Shown piece by piece: positions 55,686 to 64,000 of a stretch of 64,000 nt of DNA. The stretch's first letter is position 1; each line of letters begins with the position of its first letter. Position numbers and translations under genes: made by a program. The notes beneath the pieces were generated by a model. That model saw only the letters and a list, made by a program, of their open reading frames with translations, ran no database searches and had not been told where the DNA came from. Source of the DNA: Singulisphaera sp045290345 (GTDB lineage Bacteria > Planctomycetota > Planctomycetia > Isosphaerales > Isosphaeraceae); NCBI RefSeq assembly GCF_045290345.1, contig NZ_CP155448.1:11084-75083 (forward strand). The letters are read 5' to 3'.

Positions 55686-57284
55686 TCAATGCACCAGGCC
55701 TGGGTAGCTGTCAGGCATCGTATAGATTCTCTTCGAATCCAAATCTGAATTCATTCTATCCGTTACATCAACAAATTTAAATGGATCATCGTATGTCGAA
55801 AACAAATTTTGGTTGCTTCGTTGGGGCAAGTTGGCTCCAAAAATATTCTTGAGAACGACCCGGAACGAGTTGACCGGTGTGATCTGATCGGTGAGCCCCT
55901 CGTAATTGCGATCAGGAAAATAGTAGCAGTTCAGAATGCTCATCCGCTCGCGGAGGTCGGTCATCTCGAGGTCGTTCAAATGATGCCGCAAGCCCGAGCC
56001 ATGATCGGACTGAAGAATGATGATGGGAGGCTCGGGCGACTCTGCGAGGATTCGATCGATCGTCCGCTCGATCTGCTTGGTCAGAAAAATCGCTTGCTTG
56101 CGGTAGCATTCGCGGTAGCTCGTGGGGTTGTCGAAATCTTTGGTTCGTCGACTCGTCGCGTTGGGACCATTGCCAACTCTCGGGCTGACATCCTCACCAT
56201 TCTCTCCGAAGACGAAAGGGTGGTGTGGACTGATGATATGGGCGAACGTGAATGTCGGGGCCTCTTCGGCGGCAATCTGCGGGAGATAGTCCAGAATAAA
56301 AAGGGTCCGCAAACGGAGCGACGTGTAGTAATCCCAAAACTCGCTCTTGAATGGTAAAAATCGCAGCGGCGTCATGCGGATCACCAGCATCTGGAAGTTA
56401 TCCGCCGGATGACGAGGACCGAGATAGAGATCCGCCTTGGTACATTCGGTGATGTCGTAGCCTGAAGCGAACGACGCGAACTTGTAACCGAGCGGCCGTA
56501 ACGATTTGATGACGAGATTGTCGCAAATCAACGTGGACAACGTCTCTGTGTCGCGTGCCGACGGATCAATCAATGTGTCGAGATAGTCGCAGTTCAATAT
56601 TGACGACAGTGACAGGGTCGTCTGGCAATAGTTAGACCGGCTCTTGCGGGCAACGAAAAACCCCTTCTGCTCAAGTCGGTTCAGAAACGCCTCGTTGTCG
56701 TAATCGAAGAGTTCCTTCATCACGTCCGAGCGCGCGTAGGCGTCCAGGATGATGAAGTAGATATCCGGCAGCCGACCCGGCTTCGGGGCCAACGGGATCC
56801 CACCTTCAGCTCGAATGATCGGCGCGGCGGGTTCACGGATCCGAGCCATGACCACGTGACTGGATGGCAGGAAGACCAGGATCAGCGCGAACACGTTGAG
56901 ATAGCTCGACCAGAGTCCCGGGTTTTTCAATCGCCGGAAGATCAAGTTCCGCGCCGGAACCGCTCCAAGCACCAGGATCGACAGCAGGATCCAGGGGTGC
57001 TCCCGATAACCTCTCCGGACCCATAATTGGCTTAGCTCCTGGAGCGTGGTGTCGACCACAACCAGGCAGTGGTTGAATGCAAAGAAGAGCGCGACGACCA
57101 GCGAAGTCGCCAGCGCGGCCCGCTGGCCGTCCCGTGAGAGCCGCCACAGTAATAGCCAGACGGCAAGCGTCACGGTCAGCACCAAGCTGATTGGCGCCAC
57201 CAAGGACCGTGGTGACGCCTCGTAGACGTTATGCGAGTAGAGGGAGAGAATCGGGAAGATCCCGATCAGAAAGGGATGAAGCAC
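55686..57284 (-). CDS. Membrane sulfatase/alkaline-phosphatase-superfamily enzyme
   Basis: A protein of about 532 residues: four to five N-terminal transmembrane helices (about 1-150, HPFLIGIFPILSLYSHNV) and an outer catalytic domain. Metal and nucleophile motifs are YFIILDAYARSD (Asp), SNYCQTTLSLSSIL (Thr/Ser nucleophile), FAHIISPHHPF (His) and LQSDHGSG (Asp-His). This is the layout of lipid-A/teichoic-type phosphoryl transferases and sulfatase-fold hydrolases; there is no sulfatase C-x-P/A-S-R. The frame is open to ATG 57389, but the first 35 codons lie inside the preceding gene and look like its shadow, so GTG 57284 is preferred. It probably modifies a surface glycan or lipid. Confidence 0.7.
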   Translation of the reverse strand: MLHPFLIGIFPILSLYSHNVYEASPRSLVAPISLVLTVTLAVWLLLWRLSRDGQRAALATSLVVALFFAFNHCLVVVDTTLQELSQLWVRRGYREHPWILLSILVLGAVPARNLIFRRLKNPGLWSSYLNVFALILVFLPSSHVVMARIREPAAPIIRAEGGIPLAPKPGRLPDIYFIILDAYARSDVMKELFDYDNEAFLNRLEQKGFFVARKSRSNYCQTTLSLSSILNCDYLDTLIDPSARDTETLSTLICDNLVIKSLRPLGYKFASFASGYDITECTKADLYLGPRHPADNFQMLVIRMTPLRFLPFKSEFWDYYTSLRLRTLFILDYLPQIAAEEAPTFTFAHIISPHHPFVFGENGEDVSPRVGNGPNATSRRTKDFDNPTSYRECYRKQAIFLTKQIERTIDRILAESPEPPIIILQSDHGSGLRHHLNDLEMTDLRERMSILNCYYFPDRNYEGLTDQITPVNSFRVVLKNIFGANLPQRSNQNLFSTYDDPFKFVDVTDRMNSDLDSKRIYTMPDSYPGLVH

Positions 57285-58693
57285 CCATTGCTTTCGGGCA
57301 GGGATCCCCTGCCCCGCATCAGGTACATCACCCGACCGCTGTCCGGAATCGGATCCGAGGCCTCGATATCGAAGTATTGTCGAAAGCATCGCTCGAATTC
57401 ATCTTGGTGATAATCGGGGAAAATATCCTCACGGCTTGCGAGAAGCCGAGCAACCTGAGGATCGCGTTTCGGTACAAACTCAATGAGGAGCGTTTGCCCA
57501 AGCTGTTGCAGAAACTCGGCGATACTGAGCAGGGGAATGTTATTGGCAATCGCCAGGTGATGAACCAGCGCTAAGGCCAGAATCACGTCGACCGGACCTC
57601 GGCTCACGAGCGACGCCCGTTCGCGATTCTGCCAGCCGGTACCAGGACTGGGATTGAGTAGGTCAAGCATCAACGGCAAAATCCGCGAGTCACCTCGCTT
57701 GACCACCTCGAGGTAGTTCAGCTCGACACAGCCTGGGTCGACATCGAAGGCCACCGTCGTGATCCCCCGCGCAGCGGCGACCCGACTGAACCGGCCTGTG
57801 TTTGCTCCCAGGTCCCAAGCGGTCGCCGGCCTGATCCGGTCGAGGTATTCCGCGACAATCGCTTCCTTCCGGCTCAAGGCCGAGTCGGTGTAGCTATTCT
57901 CCTGGTAGTAGCCCGCCCATTGGGTCTTTCCCGGTTCCCAATGGAAACGCCGAATCGCTGACTCGAGATGACCGATCAGGCCCAATAGCGCCCCGCGACC
58001 GAATTGCCGCTTGGCAGACCGAGCCAACCCCGCCGTACCGGCGTAAGCCGTCTGCATTTTCGCGTGCAAGTGAATATGAATTGCTAACGCCGGCCAAAGC
58101 TTCGTTCGCTTCGGCAGGAGCCGGCTGGCCAGGTCGAGCGGGATCCCATCGATGTTCGTGCGTGAGAGCTGGTTGAGCCGCACGTCAGTCAGGCTCATGA
58201 GAGCCAAGGGCGCGAGAAAGTGCTGGCAAAACTGGCGATAGGCAACCCAGGGGCTCCCCTCGCGATACGCCTCAAACGAGAGGGTATCAATGAAGATCAC
58301 TCGCCCGTTCCGGAACTGGACGTTGTAAGCGGTGCAGTCCTTCAACGTCATTCCGTATTCAATGGCTCGCTTCTGAATCGCGAGTGTTAGAAGCGCCGCG
58401 GCCTTGAACTGGCCGAAGCTCCATTCATACGGATAAGAGATAAACGGAATCAGCTCGGGCCGAAGCACCTTGTAGACAACTGCAGAGTCGACCAGTGCCA
58501 GGTCTACCTCCTCATGCGGGACGAGCCAACCGTCGTCCACGAGGCGGCCGTAGAGACCTGAGCCGATCAGGAGGTCGTAATCGCTCCGGTACGAGTGATT
58601 TACCTGGCGATACAGGACACCGTCCTGCTTGAACATAAATCCGTTGGGGTCGCGAAACGAAGCTTCTGATCGCGTCCCATGGACCTCATGCAT
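57266..58693 (-). CDS. Class I SAM-dependent methyltransferase (NoeA-like)
   Basis: A protein of about 475 residues. The N-terminal half (about 1-270) is a conserved region with DYDLLIGSGLY, TLKDCTAYNVQF (kinase-like catalytic-loop resemblance) and FIDTLSFEAY. The C-terminal half is a Rossmann methyltransferase with motif I WDLGANTGRFSRVAA (about residue 290), VAFDVDPGCVELNY and ILALALVHHLA. It resembles proteins labelled nodulation methyltransferase NoeA. ATG 58693 is preferred (TTG 58714 upstream); it overlaps the small upstream gene by eight bases. The sulfatase-fold gene follows with a short overlap. Its target is unknown, perhaps a surface glycan. Confidence 0.75.
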   Translation of the reverse strand: MHEVHGTRSEASFRDPNGFMFKQDGVLYRQVNHSYRSDYDLLIGSGLYGRLVDDGWLVPHEEVDLALVDSAVVYKVLRPELIPFISYPYEWSFGQFKAAALLTLAIQKRAIEYGMTLKDCTAYNVQFRNGRVIFIDTLSFEAYREGSPWVAYRQFCQHFLAPLALMSLTDVRLNQLSRTNIDGIPLDLASRLLPKRTKLWPALAIHIHLHAKMQTAYAGTAGLARSAKRQFGRGALLGLIGHLESAIRRFHWEPGKTQWAGYYQENSYTDSALSRKEAIVAEYLDRIRPATAWDLGANTGRFSRVAAARGITTVAFDVDPGCVELNYLEVVKRGDSRILPLMLDLLNPSPGTGWQNRERASLVSRGPVDVILALALVHHLAIANNIPLLSIAEFLQQLGQTLLIEFVPKRDPQVARLLASREDIFPDYHQDEFERCFRQYFDIEASDPIPDSGRVMYLMRGRGSLPESNGCFIPF

Positions 58694-58868
58694 TGTTTTT
58701 GAAGAGGCGGCCAACGGAAGTCCGCACCGTGACCAATGAGGACTTCAAGAAAAACAGGCTGCTGAACATTCCGGCAATCAGCACCTGAAGCAATAAGCTG
58801 CCGCTGCCAGGATCCAGATAGGCCAAGACCAACGGAAGATTTTGCGCGGTCGGCAGGAGCCACATCAT
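58686..58868 (-). CDS. Small membrane protein with YLDPGSGS motif
   Basis: A 60-residue protein: AYLDPGSGSLLLQVLIAG then a hydrophobic helix (FSSLFFLKSSLV) and a basic end. Short proteins with the YLDPGSGS signature followed by one hydrophobic helix occur widely beside methyltransferase and sulfatase-fold genes; their function is not known to me. Here the stop overlaps the methyltransferase start (ATGCATGA). ATG 58868 is used; a second ATG is one codon downstream. It heads the three-gene unit. Confidence 0.65.
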   Translation of the reverse strand: MMWLLPTAQNLPLVLAYLDPGSGSLLLQVLIAGMFSSLFFLKSSLVTVRTSVGRLFKNNA

Positions 58869-59396
58869 GGGCGTTCCCTCTCATCAACTGGGCCGATACT
58901 TAGCTTCGCTGGCCATGTGCGACGGTTTGGAACGCATTGCTGAGGGGGGGGCCGAGATCAAGGGTGTATGCGACATACCATCCCCCAACCCAACGACACA
59001 AGCAAGCGTGAGATCCGATACTTTAACCAAGCGTCATTTCGACCCGCCACGGCCCCGATTTTTTTAGTTTTTATCGCGTTGAACCTGGTCATCGATGGAA
59101 ACCAAGCGTCAATGCCGGCATGGAGCATATGACGCATGAAAGGCTCGCCCCCTGCATCATGCTTAAATCAAATCAAGATTCCAGCTTGCACCCGCAATGC
59201 GGAGGATCAGTTCCTTCCAAGAGCCCATGGTGGGGTTGGTTGGGAGTCGTTCTCTTTTTTGCTTGACCCACTTTGCGGCAGGGAGCGGAACCGGAATCGA
59301 GACGACCAGATCGCAAGGGCAGAACCGAAGTCGACCCTTTCCGGTTTCTCTCGAAGAGTCCCCTGCCCCGCACCGACTCATTCTTTGAGTGGTCCC
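58869..59396. other. Intergenic region between the three-gene unit and the partition locus
   Basis: About 530 bases with no recognisable gene. It should hold the promoter of the small membrane protein operon (-). A T-rich patch is at about 59061-59075. Confidence 0.35.
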
Positions 59397-59590
59397 TGTT
59401 ACGCCGCGTAACGCGCAGAGAGCCGACGGCCGAACCGCCCCCCTGTTACGCCGCGTAACGCGCAGAGAGCCGACGGCCGAACCGTCCCCCTGTTACGCCG
59501 CGTAACGCGCGGACAGTCAGCCGCCGGTCTGGGCTCATGTTACGCCGCGTAACGCGCCGATAGATGGATCGCTGTTACGCCGCGTAACGC
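59397..59590 (+). repeat. parS: Five-copy palindromic array, putative parS centromere
   Basis: TGTTACGCCGCGTAACGC occurs exactly five times, at 59397, 59444, 59491, 59538 and 59573. The core is a palindrome GTTACGC-C-GCGTAAC. Spacing is 47, 47, 47 and 35 bases; the first two spacers differ at one base. The array ends about 140 bases before parA. Repeated palindromes next to parAB are the usual form of a plasmid centromere bound by ParB. Autoregulation of parAB from the same sites is likely. Confidence 0.8.
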
Positions 59591-59730
59591 TCGTTTTTTT
59601 TGGAGACTGGAGTAGGACGACCGAAGGGTTCTCGACCCGAGGCCTTCGGGTTCCACGGGTCATCCGGTTCGCGGCATCAATCGTCTCTCCGGTGACCTGG
59701 CTTAGTCTCCTCTTTTGGGGGCCCCGACCC

Positions 59731-60546
59731 GTGCGAACGATCGCGTTTCTGAACAAGAAGGGAGGGGTCGGCAAGACCTCGACCTGCCACCACCTCGCAG
59801 GGACGCTCGCCCGACGAGGCCTGCGCATCTTGCTGGTGGATGCCGACCCCCAGGCTTCGCTGACCCAGGGCCTGCTCGGGCCGGAGGTCGCCCGCCACTT
59901 GAAGCCTCGCGAGACGATCGCGGGCCTGTTCGACGACGCCTGCGACGCCGACATGGAAACCCTGATCCGACCGGCCAGTGTTCCCGGCGTCTCGCTCTTG
60001 GCGGGATCGAGCCGGATGGACAAGTTCAACGCCCTGGAACCGTGGACCACGGGCGACTCCCAATACATTCTTCGCGACGCCTTGCGGGAAGTCGCCGGTG
60101 ACTTCGACCTCACCCTGATCGACTGCCCACCGCACATTTACCTGTGTGCTTGGTCGGCCATGGTCGCGGCGCAAGGGATCGTGGTCCCGCTCCAGGCCGA
60201 GGACTACGGGGCACAAGGAGTCGCGGCGATCCAAGGGTCGATCGATCACGTCCGCGCGGGGGCCAATCCGCGACTGACCGTGCTGGGCTTCTTGCTCACG
60301 ATGTTTCAAAAGTCGCTCGCGGTTCACGCGGGGTATGCGGCTGACCTGCGGGCGATCTATGGGGACGCCGTCTTCGAGACGGTCGTGCCGCACGCCAAAG
60401 ACTTCAAAGAGTCGGTCATGCTCCGCAAGCCGGTCGTCGCCTACAAGCCACGCTCAGCGGCGGCCAAAGCCATCGACGCACTGGCTGACGAACTCCTAGC
60501 GAGGCTCGACGCCCGCGTCGCCGACGAGCCGAGGAGGGTTGCCTGA
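59731..60546 (+). CDS. parA: Plasmid/chromosome partition ATPase ParA
   Basis: A 271-residue deviant-Walker ATPase that moves replicon DNA through ParB-parS complexes. It starts RTIAFLNKKGGVGKTSTCHH with the Walker A' signature lysine (KKGGVGKT, residues 9-16), has LLVDADPQASLTQG (about 34-48) and LIDCPPHIYL (Walker B). No N-terminal HTH is present, so it is of the short (type Ib/chromosomal-like) kind. GTG 59731 is preferred to the upstream GTG 59692 because it starts at the first beta strand. Its TGA overlaps the parB ATG. Confidence 0.93.
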   Translation: MRTIAFLNKKGGVGKTSTCHHLAGTLARRGLRILLVDADPQASLTQGLLGPEVARHLKPRETIAGLFDDACDADMETLIRPASVPGVSLLAGSSRMDKFNALEPWTTGDSQYILRDALREVAGDFDLTLIDCPPHIYLCAWSAMVAAQGIVVPLQAEDYGAQGVAAIQGSIDHVRAGANPRLTVLGFLLTMFQKSLAVHAGYAADLRAIYGDAVFETVVPHAKDFKESVMLRKPVVAYKPRSAAAKAIDALADELLARLDARVADEPRRVA

Positions 60547-61442
60547 TGGCCAAGCCGAATCAGACCGACGAGGCAAGGATCAATCGGCTGGCGTCAATGA
60601 CCCGCTTGCCGGCCGAATCCGAGTCGATGGCAGCCGACCCGGAAGCGAGGTCATTCGAGGGCCGCTCGCGGCTGAAAGCGGCGGCCGAGATCCGGCTCGA
60701 CCGGATCGTTGCCGACCCCAACCAGCCCCGCGTCGAGTTCGACCCGGAATCGCTCAGTCGGCTCGCCTCCAGCCTCAAGCAGCGTGGGCAGCTCCAGCCG
60801 ATCCGGGTCCGCTGGGATGAGGCCCTGGATCGTTACGTTGTGGTCGTGGGCGAACGGCGATGGCGAGCCGCCGGACTCGCCGGCCTGACGGCGATTGCCT
60901 GCGTCGTCGCGTCTGGCAACGCGGCGCCGGAGGAAATCCTGGAGGACCAGCTCATCGAGAACTGCTTGCGAGAAGATCTCAGGCCGATCGAGCAGGCCAA
61001 GGCGTTCAAGACGCTCCTGAGCCGGCTGGGGATCTCCCAACGGCAACTCGCCGAACGGCTCCAGGTCAGCCCTCCCACGATCACGAGGGCACTGGCGCTT
61101 CTGGAGCTACCCGACTCAATCCAGTCATCGGTCGACGCCGGTGACATCGCGCCGCACACCGCGTACGAGATCTCGAAGATCGACGACACCGCGATCCAGG
61201 TCGAAGTCGCCGCCCAGGCGGCCCAGGGCCGGCTCCGTCGCGACGACATGCGTGAGATGGTGACCCGGACGCCGAGACAGAGCAGGGGGACGGCTCCCAA
61301 GCCCTGGGTCCACAACGCCGACGGCCGGGTGCGGGTGACCCTGACTCCTTTGGCCGAGGACGTGGGGCATGAGGAGCTGGTCGAGGCGCTGCGGTCGGCC
61401 CTCGCGACCCTCCGCAAGAAGAGTCGCGGTCAGGCCGCCTGA
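60546..61442 (+). CDS. parB: Partition protein ParB
   Basis: A 298-residue ParB. The N-terminal ParB/Srx domain (about 40-130) includes IRLDRIVADPNQPR, LKQRGQLQPIRVR and GERRWRAAGLAGL (CTP-binding box II). The HTH (about 150-200) is LGISQRQLAERLQVSPPTIT. The C-terminus (about 240-298) should dimerise. ATG 60546 has GAGGAGGG upstream and overlaps parA's stop by one base. It should load at the repeated palindromes upstream of parA. It converges on the rep gene, which ends seven bases beyond. Confidence 0.94.
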   Translation: MAKPNQTDEARINRLASMTRLPAESESMAADPEARSFEGRSRLKAAAEIRLDRIVADPNQPRVEFDPESLSRLASSLKQRGQLQPIRVRWDEALDRYVVVVGERRWRAAGLAGLTAIACVVASGNAAPEEILEDQLIENCLREDLRPIEQAKAFKTLLSRLGISQRQLAERLQVSPPTITRALALLELPDSIQSSVDAGDIAPHTAYEISKIDDTAIQVEVAAQAAQGRLRRDDMREMVTRTPRQSRGTAPKPWVHNADGRVRVTLTPLAEDVGHEELVEALRSALATLRKKSRGQAA

Positions 61443-61449
61443 GTGCGGA

Positions 61450-62952
61450 TCAGGCGTCGGGCTCGCCTTCGGGGAATAAGGTCCGTTGCGCCGCCTTGGT
61501 CGTGCCGAGCCGCTTTTCGAGCGCCACGAGGCAAAGCGGCTCGAGCATCTTTTTCCAGCGACCGAGGCCAGGGTTCTCCTCCTTGACCTCGGACAGAATC
61601 GCCTCGCGTTCCGCGTCCTGGAGTCGATCCCAGGCGGCGCGGAGCTCGGTCTCCCGGGCCTGATCTCGTTCCGAATCGTCGCGAGCACGGCGACGGGCCT
61701 GACGCCCATTCTCCTCGGCGGCTCGTTCCACCTCGGTCGCCGCGGTCTTCGCCTCGATCACCGCAGCGGTGGGGAAGTCGCCCGGAGCCTGGTAGTCGGC
61801 CCGGATCGACGCGACGAGGTAACCGGCCGGATTCTTGCCGACCCGCTTGTCACCGTTGCGCAAGAGCCAGTCGAAGACATCCACCTTGGTCTGAATCCGC
61901 CCGCTGGGGTGCGCCTCGACCAGCTCGGCGGCGATCTTTGCCGTCACCCCACGTGACTTGAGCACTTCGATCAGCTCCGACGTCTCCTCCTCCACGGGCG
62001 ACTCGTCCGCCTGCCCCGCCTTCCCTCGGATCAGGATGATCCGCCAGCATCCTCGCTTGACGTACGAGTACCGCTCCTCAAGGCTCAACGGCTCGAGAAA
62101 GCCAAGTTGTTCGAGCTCTTCCAGGGCCGGCTTGAGCCGGCGCTTCAACTCGGTGGGCGCATAGGACCGGCTCATTCCTATATGCTCACATGCCATTGTT
62201 CTTAAGTCGAAGTCAAGTCGCGACCGGCGGTAGAACCGCTTATCCAGGAAGCGGAACATCCGTTTGGTCGTCGGCAGTCGCAATCGGAGATAGAACTCGA
62301 GGTCGAGTTGTTTGAGGTTGCCGCTCTGGAAGCTCTGGAAGATGACCTCGTTCCAGCGGAAGCTCGACAAGGGCAGGGGGGCCTTTTCGGTCTTCAACGG
62401 CTTGCCCGCTCGCGGCGCCGGCCGGCGCCGTTCGCGATCGTAGAGGGTGACGTTGTCCAGGACGTGGAAGTTCTCATCGACCCAACTCTTGGCGTTATTG
62501 TCCCACCAGGCATTCTCATACATCAAGACCACGCCGACCCAACGATGCAGTGCCTCTTCGATCCGGCGATAGCTCTGCCCGCTCTGAGGCCAACCCAGCA
62601 GCTCGATCAACTCGTAGCGGGAAAATCCGACCTTGGCCTCGGTGAAGTTGTTTCGCCGTTTCGTCAACTGGATCAGACCGACCAGGACCTCGTCATCCAA
62701 CGAGGTTGGCAGGCCGTGCTTGTGCGTTCCCATGATCGTCAGTCGCCGGACGATCGGCGCACTATCGCGGCATTCCAACTTGTCTTCAAAGACCAACGTG
62801 GTCTGCCCATCAGGAATCCGGTCCGTCAGTGCGGCGATGGGAAACTCGGCGAGGTTCAGCTCATCCTTCCAGCCAGCATCAAGCGCCGAAGGGCTTTTCG
62901 CGACGTGCTCGATTCGGGCCGGTTCCTCAATCGACTGATCCCAATCGTCCAT
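61450..62952 (-). CDS. Plasmid replication initiator (RPA family)
   Basis: A 500-residue initiator. The core (about 70-300) has LPTSLDDEVLVGLIQLTKRR, FSRYELIELLGWPQSGQSYR, ERRRPAP, and WNEVIFQSFQSGNLKQLDLE then LRLPTTKRMFRFLDKRFY, matching replication initiator protein A (winged-helix RPA/Rep). A long charged C-terminal region (about 330-500) follows. It should bind the iterons upstream (63143-63677) and open the A-rich zone. GGGGAG lies five bases before ATG 62952. With parAB and iterons it defines a plasmid-type replicon. Confidence 0.85.
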   Translation of the reverse strand: MDDWDQSIEEPARIEHVAKSPSALDAGWKDELNLAEFPIAALTDRIPDGQTTLVFEDKLECRDSAPIVRRLTIMGTHKHGLPTSLDDEVLVGLIQLTKRRNNFTEAKVGFSRYELIELLGWPQSGQSYRRIEEALHRWVGVVLMYENAWWDNNAKSWVDENFHVLDNVTLYDRERRRPAPRAGKPLKTEKAPLPLSSFRWNEVIFQSFQSGNLKQLDLEFYLRLRLPTTKRMFRFLDKRFYRRSRLDFDLRTMACEHIGMSRSYAPTELKRRLKPALEELEQLGFLEPLSLEERYSYVKRGCWRIILIRGKAGQADESPVEEETSELIEVLKSRGVTAKIAAELVEAHPSGRIQTKVDVFDWLLRNGDKRVGKNPAGYLVASIRADYQAPGDFPTAAVIEAKTAATEVERAAEENGRQARRRARDDSERDQARETELRAAWDRLQDAEREAILSEVKEENPGLGRWKKMLEPLCLVALEKRLGTTKAAQRTLFPEGEPDA

Positions 62953-63002
62953 CGCTGCTCCCCGGGGCTCAGGATGTTAAGCAAAAGGTGTGAGCGGTTC
63001 TT

Positions 63003-63110
63003 CCGGATTCGAGAACGATCGAAAAAAAAAAACAGCATCAAAACAGCGGTAAGCTGTTGTTGTTCTTTTCTTCTAAACAAGAGTCTAATACAAATTCTAG
63101 GCGCCGCAAG
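63003..63110. other. A/T-rich candidate DNA-unwinding zone with small hairpin
   Basis: Runs of A (63022-63032) and mixed A/T separate rep from the iterons in an otherwise GC-rich molecule. AACAGC (63042-63047) pairs with GCTGTT (63053-63058) around GGTAA; this may be a rep operator. No DnaA box of good quality was found. Confidence 0.45.
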
Positions 63111-63142
63111 TGTTTTGTGATGCAGAACTTATGGACCCTAAC

Positions 63143-63677
63143 TATGTCCCGTTAATCGCTAGTGGTATGTCCGGTTAATCGTGGGTGCAGAGGGGAAGTA
63201 TGTCCGGTTGATCGTGAGAAGTATGTCTCATTAATCGCTAAACGGCGGGTTATTCATGTCCGGTCGATCGGTATGGACAAAAAGCAACTATGGGTCGAAT
63301 ATCGGTAGTATACAAATTGTCACGGGTGCACCTCCGCGGCGAGTATGTCCGGTTCATCGGCATGTACACAAAAACATGCTTACGCACCGAGACTCAGGCC
63401 GTAGAGCCAACAGGGCCGGATTAATCGGTAAACAAAGCGGGGCTCAGAGGATATCGTGGGGTCGAGCGGCATGGAGAAAGTATGTCCGAACAATCGTGGT
63501 GGACGTACGTGAATCATAGGTCGGGATGGGACGCCGAGACAAAGTATGTCCGGTTCATCGGCAGAGGAAGAGCGTTCGAGTGAGCTCCCGGCAGGGCAGG
63601 GTAAGTATGTCCGGACTATCGGTAATCCCACCCAAGGATCTCACGATGCTGCGGCAGTAAGTATGTCCGGTCTATCG
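63143..63677 (+). repeat. oriV: Iteron array, putative replication origin
   Basis: About eleven direct repeats with consensus TATGTCCGGTTNATCG, all in the same orientation, begin at 63143, 63166, 63199, 63222, 63255, 63344, 63413 (degenerate), 63481, 63545, 63606 and 63662. Spacing is 23-33 bases in the first group, then wider. They lie just upstream of the divergent rep gene, the standard place for Rep-binding iterons. Open frames crossing the array are ignored. Confidence 0.75.
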
Positions 63678-63835
63678 GTACTCTCCTGCAGAGAGTAGGG
63701 TGCCGAACCTGCGAGGCTCGCCCAGATTACCGTTGACGGTCATGCTAAAACGAAAAAATAAATCTCTGACAAGCGACTGAGCGGCAGGTGATCTGGGCTC
63801 AGATTCAAGGTGGCCATGTCTGGCCGAGTGGATTT

Positions 63836-64000
63836 TCAAGGTTTACGGGGCGACGAGGAGGAGAGCCGGCCAAGCAAGTCTTTCCAGGCAGATCGGTTCT
63901 CGGTCTCGAGTTGGCTGACTCGTTCGAGGAGCCAGGTCGTCGAAGCCTGGGGATTGTTGGTCGGAGGGGGCTTTCGCTCGATCCGAAGTGGGGTGACTTG
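63836..64000 (-). CDS. C-terminal fragment of an unidentified protein (cut by window edge)
   Basis: The minus-strand frame is open from the window end (64000) to TGA at 63836-63838, 54 codons. It reads RIERKPPPTNNPQASTTWLL then ERVSQLETENRSAWKDLLG, a charged helix likely to form a coiled coil, and ends RLSSSSPRKP. No family is recognised. It lies beyond the iterons and may be a replicon accessory gene. The start is outside the window. Confidence 0.45.
   Translation of the reverse strand, partial: QVTPLRIERKPPPTNNPQASTTWLLERVSQLETENRSAWKDLLGRLSSSSPRKP

Noticed and set aside
59397..59590. CRISPR array
   Set aside because: The repeats are only five short palindromes, the first two spacers are almost identical, and parAB follows. 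A centromere fits better.
63256..63519. Small + strand ORF inside the iterons
   Set aside because: It consists of iteron sequence and has no ribosome binding site.
63143..63677. Terminal repeats of an IS21-like insertion sequence
   Set aside because: Repeated TGTCCGG blocks can occur at insertion sequence ends, but no transposase is present and the array lies directly upstream of a rep gene.

Overview
The window looks like part of a large plasmid or chromid of a planctomycete, most probably Isosphaeraceae. The evidence is GC-rich DNA, two sets of planctomycete-type cytochrome (PSCyt1/PSCyt2/PSD1) plus DUF1501 genes, small planctomycete-type one-helix proteins, a giant secreted protein with the planctomycete N-terminal motif LEGLETRTLMA, and a complete plasmid-type replication and partition block at the right end. 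The taxonomy and the plasmid assignment are inferences. No rRNA, tRNA or CRISPR array was seen.

Layout. (1) 2-11892 (+): a surface or exopolysaccharide gene cluster. It has seven GT4-type glycosyltransferases (the first cut by the window edge), a Wzy/ligase-like membrane protein, a Wzx-like flippase and a GT-C-like membrane protein. Many neighbours overlap by 1-4 bases (ATGA, TAATG), so translation is probably coupled. (2) 12055-16583: a two-FHA-domain protein (-), a lone glucose-1-phosphate thymidylyltransferase (rfbA), a Tat-exported DUF1501 protein and a small one-helix protein. (3) 16584-23268: a patchy accessory zone. It has a MITE-like hairpin, a ribbon-helix-helix remnant, an antitoxin with a frameshifted PIN toxin, an XRE regulator with a paired operator and a truncated partner, dispersed GTTCCACG hairpins, small hypotheticals and a tyrosine recombinase. 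(4) 23684-35249: a DUF3500 protein (+), then two minus-strand PSD1-DUF1501 modules, one headed by an ECF sigma factor and a membrane-bound probable anti-sigma. (5) 35764-42128 (+): an alpha/beta-hydrolase-TM-TPR protein, the ammonium transporter amtB with a sigma-54-like promoter, and a type I sulfatase. (6) 42265-54546 (-): a protein with a helicase-associated (XPB/Ssl2-like) domain and a roughly 3,300-residue secreted beta-propeller/P-domain/FG-GAP protein. (7) 55686-58868 (-): a tight three-gene set of a YLDPGSGS small membrane protein, a methyltransferase and a sulfatase-fold membrane enzyme. (8) 59397-63677: a five-copy palindromic parS-like array, parA, parB, a convergent RPA-type rep gene, an A-rich zone and about eleven iterons. 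The C-terminus of another minus-strand gene runs off the right edge.

How it fits together. The left cluster should make and export a glycan. The sulfatases, DUF1501/PSD1 proteins and giant adhesin-like protein suggest a replicon devoted to the cell surface and polymer use. The right end keeps that replicon replicating and segregating.
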